This document shows positions 13,556 to 26,733 of a stretch of DNA of 64,000 nucleotides, one piece after another. Below the pieces are notes generated by a model, which made no database searches, was not told where the DNA came from, and saw only the letters and a list, made by a program, of their open reading frames with translations. The translations under genes were made by a program, and so were the position numbers. Position 1 is the first letter of the stretch; each line of letters starts with the position of its first letter. Origin of the DNA: Limnoperna fortunei (taxonomy: Eukaryota; Mollusca; Bivalvia; Mytilida; Modiolidae); assembly GCA_944474755.1 (NCBI GenBank), contig OX104117.1, positions 64,657,522 through 64,721,521 of the forward strand, in the 5' to 3' direction.

Positions 13556-15821
13556 TTGTTCTGTCGTCCTGTTGATAAATTTTATAATAATTTTAATCAA
13601 TTTACTTCGAACTACACATAAATACGAATCCTTTGATCATACTTGACAATTGGATAAAAGGGGGATTTTAGAGTGTCCATGGTGACCTTAAATTACAGTT
13701 CCTTGTCAAAGATACGATTCAGAAAATTGCCAACGATAGACTCATTGACTTACCGACCGATTATTTGAAGTCGGAGCTGGTCATTAAAAAATACTGCAGG
13801 ATCTAAACACAGTGGAAGCTTATTCTGAACAAATTAAAATGTATTAAATTTTATTATAAAACAGTTTTTTTATCCTAACAGGACCTGAAACGCGTGTAAT
13901 ATTTTTTTTCAACTGAGAACTTCTGTTCCGTTTAAAAAATGTTTCAATGTTTTCAAAACCACTTTAATGTAGGAATTGATTTTTAAATGCTTGGAATCGA
14001 AAAGTATTTCAAATTTATTTATTTTATTTTATTTTTAATTTACGTGTAAGTTATGTTTTAATGTTTCAAAGAAATATTTGTAAACTTGTTCAAACTTGTA
14101 CGTCACAAGTAATTAGGAATTGTGGCGCTAATGGTTTATTGATTTATTTGCCTCTAACATTATATTGTATATGTTCACGAAATATTAATCACTTTCGACG
14201 TCTTTCCGTCTGTAATTAAAACACAGTTTAAACGTAATCAATTTAAGTTGGTCATATTTTACGGCCAATATGCAATTTGGTGATAGTGAAAAGTTAAATA
14301 ATTTTACATAACTTGCTCGGGTGAGAAAGTCGTAAAAATGGGAGATAACTCAGATCAGCATTTATTGTGGGTGTGTCAAGTTGGGTGTGATACTGTGCAA
14401 GAACACATATATAAGTATAAGATCCTTGCAAATAATTTTCTAGGTGCAGATTGTAAAATGCTAGCGTGTGGCAAAAGCAGCATTTGTAACATTTACTAGG
14501 AAGAAAATGGTAAAATGATATTGTATGACTCAAACGTAACCGTATGCGTCGTTTGGGAAAGGTATAAGAAACAAGTACTTTTTATACGTAGTCAGTCAGG
14601 GGTAATGTATTATATTAATAAAAATAAGTTTACTTCTCTGTATGTATATATGTTATATGGTCATATATTATGTATTTTGTTCTGTATTGTATTTGGTCGA
14701 CCCGCATGGGTGTAATTTTGCAAATAAGGTTATTATTATTATTATTTAAAACTGTTAAAAGGAAATAGTTGCATGAGCTGTTGATTTTTGTTGTTGTTTC
14801 CTGTACAAGAAAATTGGCAATTGTTTTTATTTTTTCTAAATACAAAATTAATGACAAAAATAGTTGTGTTTGCATTTGACATGCACATTGATGTATATAT
14901 TATCGAGAACCACTTTAAGTTCAAAGAATTGAATTAGAAGGCCACGGATGAAGAAAATATACAAGGTCTATGGTAGTGATTGAATACGCCCATATATGTC
15001 AGAACTGTGTTGTTCTCGATCAATTCATGATTAATCCTATTAGACATTTTAAATATTAAGTAATATTTACGAAGGCTGTAGAACCTTATCTGTACTAAAA
15101 TTACGCACGACATAATATTGCTATCTTGTTAATTTCCAATACTTGAGAAGGTCAATATTCTAGCGTGCTAAACTATTCTCTACGGACGACGTTGTAATCG
15201 CCTTGCATCCTGTTGTTAACGTGAAGCCTTGCCGTGTTCGTGACCCCTCTATTGTTAAAGTTAAGTCTTAGTATGTTCGTGACCTCTCTTACTGCTACGA
15301 CTGCTAAATTATTAGATTAGTCTGGTCAATATATTAATTGAAATATAGATTTGTGTTATAAAAATCTTTTTCAAAGAACTCTAGTTTACGTTTTTTTCTA
15401 CTGGCCATTTGACCAGTCTTTAATATTGCTTACTTCCTGTTAGCGGTTCAGATTCCACGTTTACTGAACCCCTGACTTAGGATAGAATGCTATAATTTTC
15501 ATAATGCTGCATGTTTGTGATAAATATCCCTGTTTAAGTTTTCAATCAGTTCTCTATTTCAGATAATTGATTTGTTATCGAATTAATGAACATTGTTCTT
15601 TTTGAAACGGGAATACAATCAGTTTGGTAAAATTTCGTTGTATAACTAAGACAACAGATTAAATAATATATTATGGAACGTGTAGCACTTATGATGTAAT
15701 AGGGACAGGAAAAACATAACCTTAGGTCGCAGCCATTTAACGAAAATTTGTTTTGAGTTACAGTTTTTAAACAAACAAAATACTGCATGTTAATTACAAC
15801 GGCGGCTTATCTCAATTTAAA
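13556..15821. other. Unique AT-rich DNA
   Basis: No coding region, RNA gene or transposon recognised; a short (ATT)n tract lies near 14730-14748. Confidence 0.4.
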
Positions 15822-16019
15822 TAAGGCCGAGTGGTTAAGGTAGTTCGTCTACTGCAGGCAGAGTGTACTCGACTCCAACCTTAATTGTTAAGGATTGCCA
15901 GTTTTCCTACCGCAGGTCGGGGGTTTTCTCCGGGTACTCCGGCTTACTCCCCCAATAAAAACTGGACGCTATGATATAGCTTAAAAATTGCTGAAAGTGG
16001 CGGTAAACACCAAACAACC
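15822..16019 (+). mobile_element. SINE with internally deleted tRNA head
   Basis: Begins with GGCCGAGTGGTTAAGG (A box), then jumps directly to GCAGGCAGAGTGTACTCGAC, so the B box is missing. The conserved body and tail follow (CCTACCGCAGGTCGGGGG, CCAATAAAAACTGGACGC). It cannot be transcribed from a normal type-2 Pol III promoter. Confidence 0.8.
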
Positions 16020-17524
16020 AATCTAAATTAAAATTAATTTTTACAGACATACTTGTCCATTCACGCTCCCAATAGTCCTATCTCAGTGAATAAGTGTGTA
16101 TGTGTGTGTTTATACTCATAGCGATAATTCTCATCTTGGCTTTTTCATGCCTCCCTATCCTTGCGTGATTGGGAATTCCTATGTCACCCTTCATTCCCCG
16201 GACACAATAGCCGACAACTCCTGGCACGACCGTACATGAAATTTCTAACGATGTATAAGGGTAGGACACAATGGTACGTTAGAAATTTCTGCACAATTGA
16301 AAACGTAAATTTATTCAATTTATTTAAAAATAAGTTATTTATATATACATGGTACTTGGGAGCGGAATTAGGCAACATGCGATTTTTTGTACTACAAAAC
16401 ACTACAATATTCAATTATAAATCGTACATGCACGACAAAAGCAGATATGATACTATGATGTCACCAATATTTTCATTTTCTTCCTTCTTTTACTAAAAAC
16501 GTATGCCCAGTTTAAACCATGTCAGTTCTTGGAAATTTATTATTTGAAGTCAAAAATAAAACCGGTAATAACACTTGGTGACATTTCCGGATATTAAAAC
16601 AATTGAGAAAACGGCCATTTTATATGTAAAGTTTGGGCGTCATTTTATTCTGAAAATCAAACAATGGCAATAATTCCCCGAATCAGTAGTGATTAATTAC
16701 TTGATAATACTTGCAATTATCAACATTTGTCAATAAAGTATATAATTTGTTGTTAAATTGACAGAACGATATTTCAAGTTGCCAAACCAACGTGTTTCGT
16801 TTAAAATCAAATAACTGGTTTTGACTTGAACGCATAAAAGAAAGTAATTCTCTTCTTATAAACCACTTAACATCCTAAAGTTTATATATACAATTGACAA
16901 AAATATGTGACTAATAAAGGTTAGTTCCGGAAATGAGAGCAGTCACTGGTGCGGATGGCGTTATTCAACCGAATCAAGAAAAACAATTCGTTTGCTTACA
17001 ATATTTTAATACATTTGTATGTTCACCTTATTATTTGTAAAAAATACTACTGAAATAACCGGATTTAGGACAAAACTTAACTGCGTAAAAAGATAGTTAA
17101 GTTTAAATGCGTTTCATTAATCGCGTGATTGTATGATCTTATTATATCAGAATAAAATTAAGTCATCTTATTCTAACATGACTGAAATGCACTATAAGTA
17201 ATTGTCGTCTGTCGTCTGTAAGTTTTTCTGTGTTAATCTTCTCCCTTAAAAGGCTTGGCCAATTACAGCCATATTTTAAAGGAACGGTGAAGGTGATATT
17301 CTAGCTCTGCAATATTATTCATCTTGATTTGGCGAAAATCCTGACTGCCGTGGTCCCATTTTGCTTCCCAGTGGCTTAATTTAAACAAAATCAAGCTTGA
17401 AAATCGAAATCTTGTGTATCTTATTAAAAATGATGTCTGTAAGGGTTTTTTTGTAAATAGCCCTCATTTCATCTTGATTGGGGGAAAACATGACGGCCAT
17501 GACCAGTCCTTGTTCCGCTATAAA
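16020..17524. other. Unique DNA
   Basis: Includes a perfect 13-bp inverted repeat GAAATTTCTAACG (16238-16250 and 16277-16289). The 111-codon open frame at 16161 has no recognisable domain and is not called as a gene. Confidence 0.4.
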
Positions 17525-18021
17525 CAGTAGCACATCACGCAACATGGACCATAAACACTAGCATATTCCGTAACATGGACAATAAATACTAGAGCATTCC
17601 GTGACATGAACTACAAACACTAGCACATTCCGCGAAATGGACCTTAAACACCAGCACTTTACGTGACATGGACCATCAACACTAGCAAATTCCGCGACAT
17701 GGACCATATAGACTAGGACATTCTGCGACATAGACAAAAACACTAGCCCATTCCGTTATGTAGACCATTAACCCCAGCCCTTTACGTGACATGGACCATC
17801 AACACTAGCAAATTCCGCGACATGGACTATATACACTAGCACATTCTGCGACATAGATATAAAAACACTAGCAGATTCTGCGACATGGACTAAAAAACTA
17901 GCACATTCCGCGACATGGACCAAACACTAGCGAATTCCGCGACATGGACCATAAACACTTGCACATTCTGCGACATAGATAAAAAAACACTAGCAGATTC
18001 CGCGACATGGACCATCAACAC
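17525..18021. repeat. 31-bp minisatellite, left block
   Basis: About 16 copies of a 31-bp unit, GACATGGACCATAAACACTA followed by GCACATTCCGC. The block is interrupted at 18022 by a hAT relic and resumes at 18687 with the same unit. Confidence 0.93.
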
Positions 18022-18686
18022 TAGAGAGGGGTATCGCCGAGCAAAGCGTACCGCGATATATCGCGATACGTATCGCGATATATCGGAAATTTCTTATACC
18101 TGCATTTGAAGTAAACCAGGTTCCTCAACAGAGAGTCGGCATCCCTTCTTTTATTTATAACAGGCAACAATAATGAATGATGTCTACGAAACTATGTAAA
18201 TGTGTTGTCAAGTTTGTTGTTCCGTCCGAACATTTGATGGTCATTTTGCACGTGAAACAACCAGCGACATTTTTCAGTATAGTCTGTAGTGGCTTTGACT
18301 AATAAGTCCGAAATGCTTCCACACTGGAGCTTTTCTTTTTAAATTTTTTACAATTTCTTCCCGAGGTGTCAAGACTGTCCTCCAGTTTGCATTGCTATTG
18401 TAATTAGTGATATTACCGGTATTACCGTACTATTCAGGGACTGAGTACATCGCAGTGCAAATTTGCATGCATTAAAGTTATATTAATTGGCATTTAAACA
18501 TATTAAAAAGCAAGAATACACAGGCAATTTTACGTAAATAAAGTAAAATTCAACTTTTTGTAGGATGTACGGTCTTACGAATTTCACCGAGCATACCGGT
18601 AATCCGGTATTCAGATCCCGTACCGATACGGCGTATCGCCAATGAATCGCAATATACCGGTATACCGGTAATACCGCCCACCACTA
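18022..18686 (-). mobile_element. hAT-type DNA transposon relic with 8-bp target-site duplication
   Basis: Flanked by a perfect direct repeat ATCAACAC (18014-18021 and 18687-18694), the 8-bp duplication typical of hAT elements. Ends read TAGAGAGGGGTATCGCC on the left and, as reverse complement, TAGTGGTGGGCGGTATTACC on the right. The subterminal regions are dense in CGCGATATATCGCG and TACCGGTA palindromes. The interior holds a remnant BED zinc finger on the - strand. At 665 bp it is an internally deleted, non-autonomous copy. Confidence 0.85.
18176..18337 (-). pseudogene. BED zinc-finger remnant of a hAT transposase
   Basis: Reading the - strand from 18337, the frame gives VWKHFG, an in-frame TGA, then GCFTCKMTI and TTNLTTHLHSF. 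This is the C-x2-C plus TTNL..HL pattern of a BED finger, the DNA-binding N-terminus of hAT transposases. The catalytic domain is absent. Confidence 0.7.
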
Positions 18687-19265
18687 ATCAACACTAGCAA
18701 ATTCCACGACATGGGCCATAAACACTAGCACTGCTACGTAGATAAAAACACAAGCATATTTCGCGACATGGACCATAAACACTAGCACATTCTGCGACGT
18801 AGATAAAAACACAAGCATATTTCGCGACATGCACCATAACCACTAGCACATTCCGCGACACGACGATCAACACTAGCAAATTCCGCGACATGGACCATAA
18901 ATACTAGCACATTACGCGACATACAAAAAAACACAAGCCCATTCCGTTATATGGACCATAAATCCTAGCACATTCAGAGACATGGAAAAGAAACACTAGC
19001 ACATTCCGCGACATAGACAAAAAACACAAGCAGATTCCGAGACATGGAACAAACGCTCTAGCACATTCCGCGACATAGACAAAAACACTTGCACATCCCG
19101 CGAAATGAACCATAAGCACAAGCACATTCGGCGATATGGACCATGAACACTAGCACATTCCGCGACACAATAAACACTTGCACATTTCGTGATATGGAAC
19201 ATGAACATTAGCATATTCTACGACAGGCACCATAAAAACTAGCACATTCGACGACATAGATTAAA
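18687..19265. repeat. 31-bp minisatellite, right block
   Basis: Continuation of the 31-bp array after the hAT insertion, about 18 copies with variants such as GACATAGACAAAAACAC. Two of the copies nearest the insertion are shortened. Confidence 0.92.
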
Positions 19266-20170
19266 ATATTAACACATGTTTCCTCAGAAAAAATACAGAA
19301 AAACTTGTCAATCGAGGAAAAACATGCAAACCGGTAAAATTATTGCAGTTACAATATTAATGATTAAACCGACATTAATTTGGTTTTAACAACTTATCAG
19401 AAAGACCGTGTGTGTCACGTTTTGCCCCGCGGATTTTGCATTGTTTGCTTGCGCAGAAAATATGTTTTAAGACTAATCAGTACATACATATATTAATATG
19501 TAAACACACACCTTCGACGAGATCCTTTATCACAGGAAAGGATTAACACAATAGCTGTATGACGCTCTTGTATGTGTCTTTAAAAAACAGTCTATTCAAC
19601 AGTTGTCACAATGTTAACTCACTCAATTTGTCAAAAGTACGCTCGTTCATATAAATCGCTGTAAGTAAAAAATAAATACGTAGATAATAAGCTTTAATGA
19701 AAGTACTATGGCGTTCTGTATAATTTTAATTTACTTGTATAAAAAAATTATAGAATCATGCAAAATCACATTTATATCAAGGATAACAAGAAAATGTGGT
19801 AATTAATTGGAAATTTCGAAAAACTCTCTTTCTATTGTAAAATAATTGATAAAGAAAACCACTTTTGTATTGATATCTTTATTTTTTAACAAAATATCAT
19901 AACGAAATGTTTGATTGTGAACGACACACAGATGTTGGAATTATTGCGTCTAAAACTGGAATGAAAGTATAAATGTTGGTAAAAAGATTCTGCTTATACT
20001 GTGAACTGATTCTGTATCAATGTGTATTTTGTCAAAAACGTTTGTGTTGAATGAAAGTAATAAAAACATTATTAAAGTTTAAAAAACAACAGATTTTGTT
20101 GGTGACCAGTTGAATCTACTTTATAAAAGTTTAAACAGGCAACCAGCAAGTAACTTCTGAATCTAAACAG
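19266..20170. other. Unique AT-rich DNA
   Basis: No gene or repeat is recognised here. Confidence 0.4.
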
Positions 20171-20182
20171 CATAATTGCATC

Positions 20183-20445
20183 GGGGCCTCGGTGGCCGAG
20201 TGGTCAAGGTAGTTCGTCTACTATTGATCGATTGGTCTGTCAACACTGAGATTGTGGGTTCGATTCTCACTGCAGGCAGGGTGTACTCGACTCCAATCTT
20301 AATTGACAAGGATTGCCAGTTTTCCTACCGCAGGTCGGGGGTTCTCTCCGGGTACTCCGGCTTCCTCCCCCAATAAAAACTGGACGCCATGAAATAGCTG
20401 AAAAATTGCTGAAAGTGGCGTTAAAACACCATTCAAACAAACAAA
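20183..20445 (+). mobile_element. Full-length tRNA-derived SINE with 12-bp target-site duplication
   Basis: A head resembling a Ser/Leu-type tRNA has an A box GTGGCCGAGTGGTCAAGG and a B box GGGTTCGATTCTC. A conserved body follows (TTGCCAGTTTTCCTACCGCA, CTCCGGGTACTCCGGCTT, CCAATAAAAACTGGACGCC), then a tail ending in (CAAA)n. The perfect direct repeat CATAATTGCATC at 20171-20182 and 20446-20457 marks a clean LINE-style insertion. This is the best reference copy of the family in the window. Confidence 0.9.
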
Positions 20446-20457
20446 CATAATTGCATC

Positions 20458-21584
20458 AAATGATGCCTGATCCGCATATGGTCTTACCAGATTTGTTTCC
20501 TGGATTTCCCTATGTTTTTATAAATTTACTGGAAGGACTAATCAGGAATATATATATATTTCTTATAATCTTCATTCAAATCAATCAATCTTGTAAAAGT
20601 ACGCTGCAGACGCCTTTGTCTGTCTATTGTAGATCCGCCAGGTGTCGCTTTTAGTGCTTATTTCGCTTTTGTTTTATTGGAAATATATACAGGGTACAGT
20701 CTAGACAAACTTTTAGTAACGGGTGTCATTATCTTAGTAATTAAAACATTATTTTTGCAAGCAAGATAGAAGAATTGTACATGTATACAAAAATTATTCA
20801 ATTTTACGAAGGAGTTAACTTGTTGTGTGTTCTCTCCAATAATCATGCAAACTACTATACAATATATATACTAGTATACAATACACTGCTAAACAAAACA
20901 CTGGTTTTGTGCAATCGGCAGGGCTATAAAACGAGTTTTAGCCACGCCTACTTACGAATTTTAATTATGTGCTTGTGACCTTTAGTGCCATGTAAGCCTT
21001 TGCTAAGCTAATACTGAAACCATCCCGTAATCATATGATAATCCTATATACTGCTAAACATGAATATACCGGTATACAATGCATTTATGTTATATAACGT
21101 CCTAAATGTGGACTAAATCATAGCTTTATACAGGTGCAGAATTTGTGTCTTAGGATCATTTATCTATAAATACAATTAGGTAGAGGGACACTTCCCTGTT
21201 TATAACGTCACTTTTAACAAATGCTAAAATGCAAACATACATTCACACCTTCGCAGTCTTCCAAGTTGTACTAACCTAATAAAATTAAAGCACCAAAAAC
21301 TTATCAATGAATAATTTGGGGCAAAATGCAGTTCTGGACTCCCCAATAGATGTCACTCGTACTCAGTGTTACTTGATTGTATAACCGATCTTAGTTAACA
21401 TTAAATTAAGGAAAAGATAAAGTCAATTTAAATAATGTTTTTTTTCTGACCGACTTTTTGCCATTAGAACGTTTTATCAGTCTTTAATCAGTCATTGATA
21501 TGTTGCCGTAAAACAAACACTGAATTGTTTATTTAAACAACTTGTATTTGACAATTTATTCTTAGGTGTATAAATACATACATC
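20458..21584. other. Unique DNA
   Basis: No gene or RNA supported. CTGCTAAACA..A motifs near 20887 and 21051 suggest a weak local duplication. Confidence 0.4.
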
Positions 21585-22150
21585 TTTTCTGCCAGTTATA
21601 GCCCATGTCCGCCAGTTATAGCTCAAGTTCAGTGCCCTCTTTCTACCAGTTATAGCTCATGTCAGGTACCCTCTCTACCAGTTATAGCTCATGTCAGATA
21701 CCCTCTTTCTGTCAGTTATAGCTCATGTCAGACTCTCTCTTTCTGCCAGTAATAGCTCATGTTAAATACCCTCTTTCTACCAGTTATAGCTCATGTCAGA
21801 TGCCCTTTTTTCTACCAGTTATAACTCACGTCAGATACCCTTTCTGCCAACTCTAGCTCATGTCAGATACCCTCTTTTTGCTAGGTATAGCTCATGTCAG
21901 ACATAATAGCTCGTCAGGTACCCACTTTATGTGACTTATAGATCATGTCAGATACACTCTTTTGCCAGTTATAGCTCATGCCAGATACCCACTTTATGTC
22001 ATTTATAGCTCGTCAAATACCCATTATCAGCCAGTTATATCTTATTTCAGAAACGCTCTTTTCCGGTTATAGCTCCTTTCAGATACCCTTTGTCAGTTAC
22101 AGCTCGTCAGATACTCTCTTTCTGCTAATCAGAGCTTCTGTCAGATAATA
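21585..22150. repeat. 34-bp minisatellite, left block
   Basis: About 16 copies of a ~34-bp unit, CAGTTATAGCTCATGTCAGA followed by TACCCTCTTTCTGC. Units are often shortened or lengthened by several bases. Confidence 0.9.
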
Positions 22151-22554
22151 TCTTTCCGTTTAGTTTTAACATATTTTATTTGTGAACACTGTCAGGGACA
22201 CAATTATTCTTCATACTTATGAAGTCATCTACGAAAAATGCGTGACTATAGTGACGTGACAAATATTATACTGAATTATACAAAAACAAAAAAGAAATTT
22301 AAAAATCGAAACAACGACTGAAAAGAAGATAGAGAATGACGGAGTTATAGAAGATATTATGAGCGATGAGGTTACTCGCTTAGATAACAAAGAATTGTTT
22401 AGATTTTTTTTAAATCAAGATAAATATTAGTAAATATATAATTTCACATTCGGCTTGCCAAAGCTCATTATTACCATTAAATAAAAGATGTAGGTTGAGT
22501 GTTGTATTGGTTGGCAACCAGTCCCATCTCGGTATACTCTGAACATTGAAAGAA
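22151..22554. other. Non-repetitive DNA splitting the 34-bp array
   Basis: About 400 bp with no satellite units and no recognisable ends. It may be an old insertion, but no target-site duplication was found. Confidence 0.4.
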
Positions 22555-22925
22555 AAAATGATACTCTCTTTCTTTCATTGACAGCTCATTTTAAATACAC
22601 CCCTTTTGCCTTCTTTAGCTCAATTACGTCATACACCCTCTTTCTGCTAATTATAGCTGATGTCAAATAACCTCTTTCTGTTAGGTACAGCTCATAATTA
22701 TGAGATACCCTTTATCTCCCAGCTACAGCTCTACGTCAGATATCCTCTTTCTGCTTATTATAGCTCATGTCAGATACCCTATTTCGTTTATTATAGCTCA
22801 TGTCAGATACCCTCTTTCTGCCGTGTGCAGCTCATATCTCATACCCTTTTTTGCCTGCTATAACTCATGTAAGATACCCTCTTTCTGTCTGTTATAGCTA
22901 ATGTCAGACACCCCTTTTTCGTCAG
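22555..22925. repeat. 34-bp minisatellite, right block
   Basis: About ten more copies of the same TTATAGCTCATGTCAGATAC unit. Overlapping open frames in several phases are repeat artefacts. Confidence 0.9.
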
Positions 22926-25900
22926 ATTAGAAAAATGCCAGAAAGCGTCTTTCGAATAAATATTTGATTGAAGGTTAACAAGAAACTTGTTTACAGACAA
23001 TAACTATATACATGCTGTTGTGTAGCCATGACTTTTATTATCATAAATATTAAAATTCTTGTTTTTTTATAGTTATCATAAGGTTTAACATACTCCTGGT
23101 TTTCATATGTACATAATATATGCATTTCAAATAATATAGAATTAGAAGAACTAAAAAATATTAACTATAATAAAAACTTGACTTTTTTTTACAAAGACAT
23201 CAAACAAAAATTTTAAAGATAACTATGTAAAATGCTTTTTTCAAAAACTAATAAAACTTACACCAGAAAATAAAATATATTTATATAGTAAAATTCAATC
23301 TGAATATAACATAGATATATATTTATTAAAAACAAACTTTGATAACAGAAGAAATATATGTAACATGAGAACAAGTGGTGCATTTCCTTGAAATTGAAAG
23401 AGGAAGATACAAAAGAGTGAAAAGGCCAGATAGACTATGTACAATATGTAATTTCATATTAGGAAAAATTGTTAGTGTATAGTAATTGTTGCACCACCGG
23501 CTAAAAATGGGTCATTCCGAAGTAATTTGATCCGTGTATCGGTTTATGTCTTTTGAAATAATTCGTCGACATTAAACGTTGTAGCGAATCTTCAAGTCTG
23601 TAAAAACCCACGTGTAAGAACTGGTCAAAACTTGAGCGTTTACGCTGACTGTTGTAATAATCGCAAGTTCGTAAAAATAGTTACTATCGCGTCTATTTTT
23701 GCTAAAATAACATCAAAGTCTAGTCATAATAATGCAGTCGACATAACTATTACATACATATATTTTATCTTGGCTGTAATGCCTAATCCATCAATCAATC
23801 AATTAATCCGCAGTTGTAAACATTCTGTATCGTAGAAAATCCGTACAAAACGGACATGCATGATTAACGGACACGTGTACATAACAGCATGATTCAAATT
23901 TTTGCAGTGTACATTACAAGTGTCGTTAGTCTATTTATGGATATCAATTTTTTTTAAAACCTTAAGTGCATTGTTAAACAAACTATAAATGCGTGATATT
24001 TGTACTTAGACCGAGATAGTAACAGTCGACTATTGAACAGTGTATAAACCCTAGAGATAAATGAGATTTGAGTGTTGACATCGATATCTGGTGACGAAAT
24101 ATTGCATTAATGAAAAGTTTGTATTTGTTTTTTAAGGGGCGGGTGAAAACATTTACTAATTAATGTATTGAGTTTGGTATGTTGTTTAACGCCACATGAG
24201 CGATAAGGTATTTATCCGATTATCTATTTATTTCGTCTAAGAATATCTCGAAAGAAACAATTATACGTGTATTGGCTATTAATATTCATGGATATGACGT
24301 CAATCCCGGGCTAAAATAAACCATTTTGCACGAATTGATTATCAAATTGTTTAATTCGAAAGACACACTTTGCTTCATGTGAACAGAAAAATCGTTTTCT
24401 CGCAGCTTCCAAACTTTCCAGTAAAACACAACTATTAATAATAAAAATGTCTCTATTGAATAATATAACACAAGTCTATTCAATTAAGAATAATTAAATT
24501 AGTATCAATATGCTAATTGGAGTAAGTTTGCACATATAAATTACACAATCTCCCGCCCGATTGAAGACGTTTCGTGACACAAGTACACTTGACTAGCAAA
24601 CATCAATCAATGGTATGCTATGCGCGCACTTAGGTAATTTCACGTTTGTAGTCGCTTTATCGTTTTTATTGTAAATTATACATCTAAAACTCCGATATTT
24701 TTGTCTACGGTATTGATCAGACGTTTGTAGATCATTTTCCGTCAATGTTATTTTAGTATCAAATTGACTGATTAAAATCAATTGAAAATCGAGCAATTTC
24801 TTACAATAAAGTTTTGTCCACGGTTTAATGGCTTGTAAAATTAAACCTTTTACGACTTTTCGCAACGAGTACAAAGGATTATTTAAGTTTTTCCGTATAT
24901 ATATATTAAACACACATTTTTACTTCGCATTTTGTCATATATATGTTTTCGTGTATGTATTCATGCAAGATTGCATCCATATTAAATAAATATGTTAAAA
25001 ATAATACAATTTTTCAAGCGAGAATTGACATTTAATTTGTAGAAACTTTAAAGGGTGTGTTTTAGTCAGGACATAGTGACTTTTTATTGTACGATATCTA
25101 AAATGGTATCGTAATTCAAGATTGATTAAAGATTAACACGAGAAAATATTTCCGTAGCACGCATAACTAAAGTGTGTTGTCAAACTTTGAATAAGGAGCG
25201 ATTTAAAACATCATGACTCCGGGAGATGGACTTAAAACTGTTTGAATTTCGTTACGACGACGTGGATAAAGGGTTTTTAATCATCCATACTTTTTGTAAC
25301 TAATATAAATTTAAAGTGAATGTTTTCCGTCACTGGATTCAATAACACACGGCAGGGCGACAGGCAACGGTATTGCGAGTTTTTATTGATCTAGAAATAA
25401 TCAGAAAAAATGGTTATAACTACAATGGATCGACACGAAAGAAAGTGATATTGTCTACTTAAGTGATCACGGGGAGATTACAAATAAAAAGCAAATACTG
25501 TCGAAAGCACGAATTGTACAGAGAAAATGAGATATTATACATAACGTGTCTACGGCGAGAATTCGTTTAAATACTCTCTGTGATATTTACGACTATTTAT
25601 TTGTTAAAATATTACACATAACACTCCGACAATTTGACGATAAAAGTTAACACGAACAAAAATAACTCGGTTAGAAAATAAAATACATAAGAGTTTTTTT
25701 CCGTAGTTGTCGACGCAGAACGGATACGGTTTTCTGGTTAAACAATCATAAACGATTGGTTTTAGATTTCATAGATTTCGCATTTACTCTAAATACTATA
25801 CACGTGTACGTGTTTTATTGTTTGATCAGGATATGAATGTATTCCGTAGTGGTGCGTGCATAATTCAAACTTTTCTGGACACGAGCGATAAGCTGTGAAT

Positions 25901-26325
25901 TATTTTTATTGATAATCAATTCTGTGACGACGATTAAAAGCCTTCAGGATGTTTGTGCTTGTATATATCATCTCAGTTTAGAGTTTTGTTCCTTGTTTAA
26001 TCACCGCACATCGTTAACCGGCGTTTTATGACGACCTAATTTTAATCTTCCTAAGCCACTTTTGTTGTATATACAGACGAAGTGAATTCATTAAATAGCA
26101 CTCGGAGACACGAGAATAAGAGACGCTACGAAAATATATACAACGTGTAAATGTCAAACACATCGTCGCAGTAACTTGCAGAGCTGATATTGATAGCGGA
26201 ATAGTTGCGTGTGTTAACATTTGCGCAAAATAAGTAATTAGAGATTATAATATATTTTAGGATCATTGAGGAGTCGTGTTACATATTAGCCTGCGGAACC
26301 GATTTGAATTTAATGTGAAAGTATT
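22926..26325. other. Upstream region of the SAND-SAM gene
   Basis: 3.4 kb of AT-rich unique DNA. It presumably holds the promoter, 5' UTR and possibly an upstream non-coding exon, but no TATA box, initiator or splice pair stands out clearly enough to annotate. Confidence 0.45.
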
Positions 26326-26733
26326 ATGAAGGCAAAGTCATTTACGGAAAAGAGGAAATTAAATTCTGGACATTGTGAAAGTGAACCAACAATGAAAAAG
26401 AGACGAAAGTATAGGGCTGGAAAGTATTCCATAAACGAGGAGGTTAATTTAGTGGATTCAGAAGATTATATAATTACAATTATTGAAGATGGAGAGACGA
26501 TTATGGATGTGGAGTGTGGAACGAATAAAGCGAAATTGACGCTTGAAAAATTATGGCAAGGAAGCAAAGGACAATGCATTGACTTCCAGGGATCGTGGCT
26601 GACACCAAATGAATTTCAGTATGTCAGTGGACGTGAAACGGCGAAAGATTGGAAACGGTCTATACGCCACCAGGGGAAAAGTATCAAATTGCTTCTTTCG
26701 AAGGGGTATATTAAAGTTACGACAGACGGTTTG
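26326..26733 (+). CDS. Exon 1: SAND domain
   Basis: Encodes residues 1-136. The ATG at 26326 is chosen because an in-frame TAA lies at 26311-26313 and no earlier in-frame ATG follows it. KKRRK at 24-28 is a likely nuclear localisation signal. The SAND core includes KGQCIDFQGSWLTPNEF (81-97), the KDWK signature at 107-110 and RSIRHQGKSI just after it; in characterised SAND proteins the KDWK surface contacts DNA. The exon ends with TTG in phase 0 at a strong donor, GTAAGTATG. Reading on past the donor gives 40 more codons to a stop at 26856, which I take as intron read-through. Confidence 0.85.

Noticed and set aside
16161..16496. 111-codon open frame on the + strand
   Set aside because: No recognisable domain, overlaps an opposite-strand frame of similar length, and lacks splice or codon-bias support.
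20183..20280. A tRNA gene (A and B boxes present)
   Set aside because: The cloverleaf does not close into an acceptor stem and the sequence runs directly into the SINE body; target-site duplications bracket the whole element.
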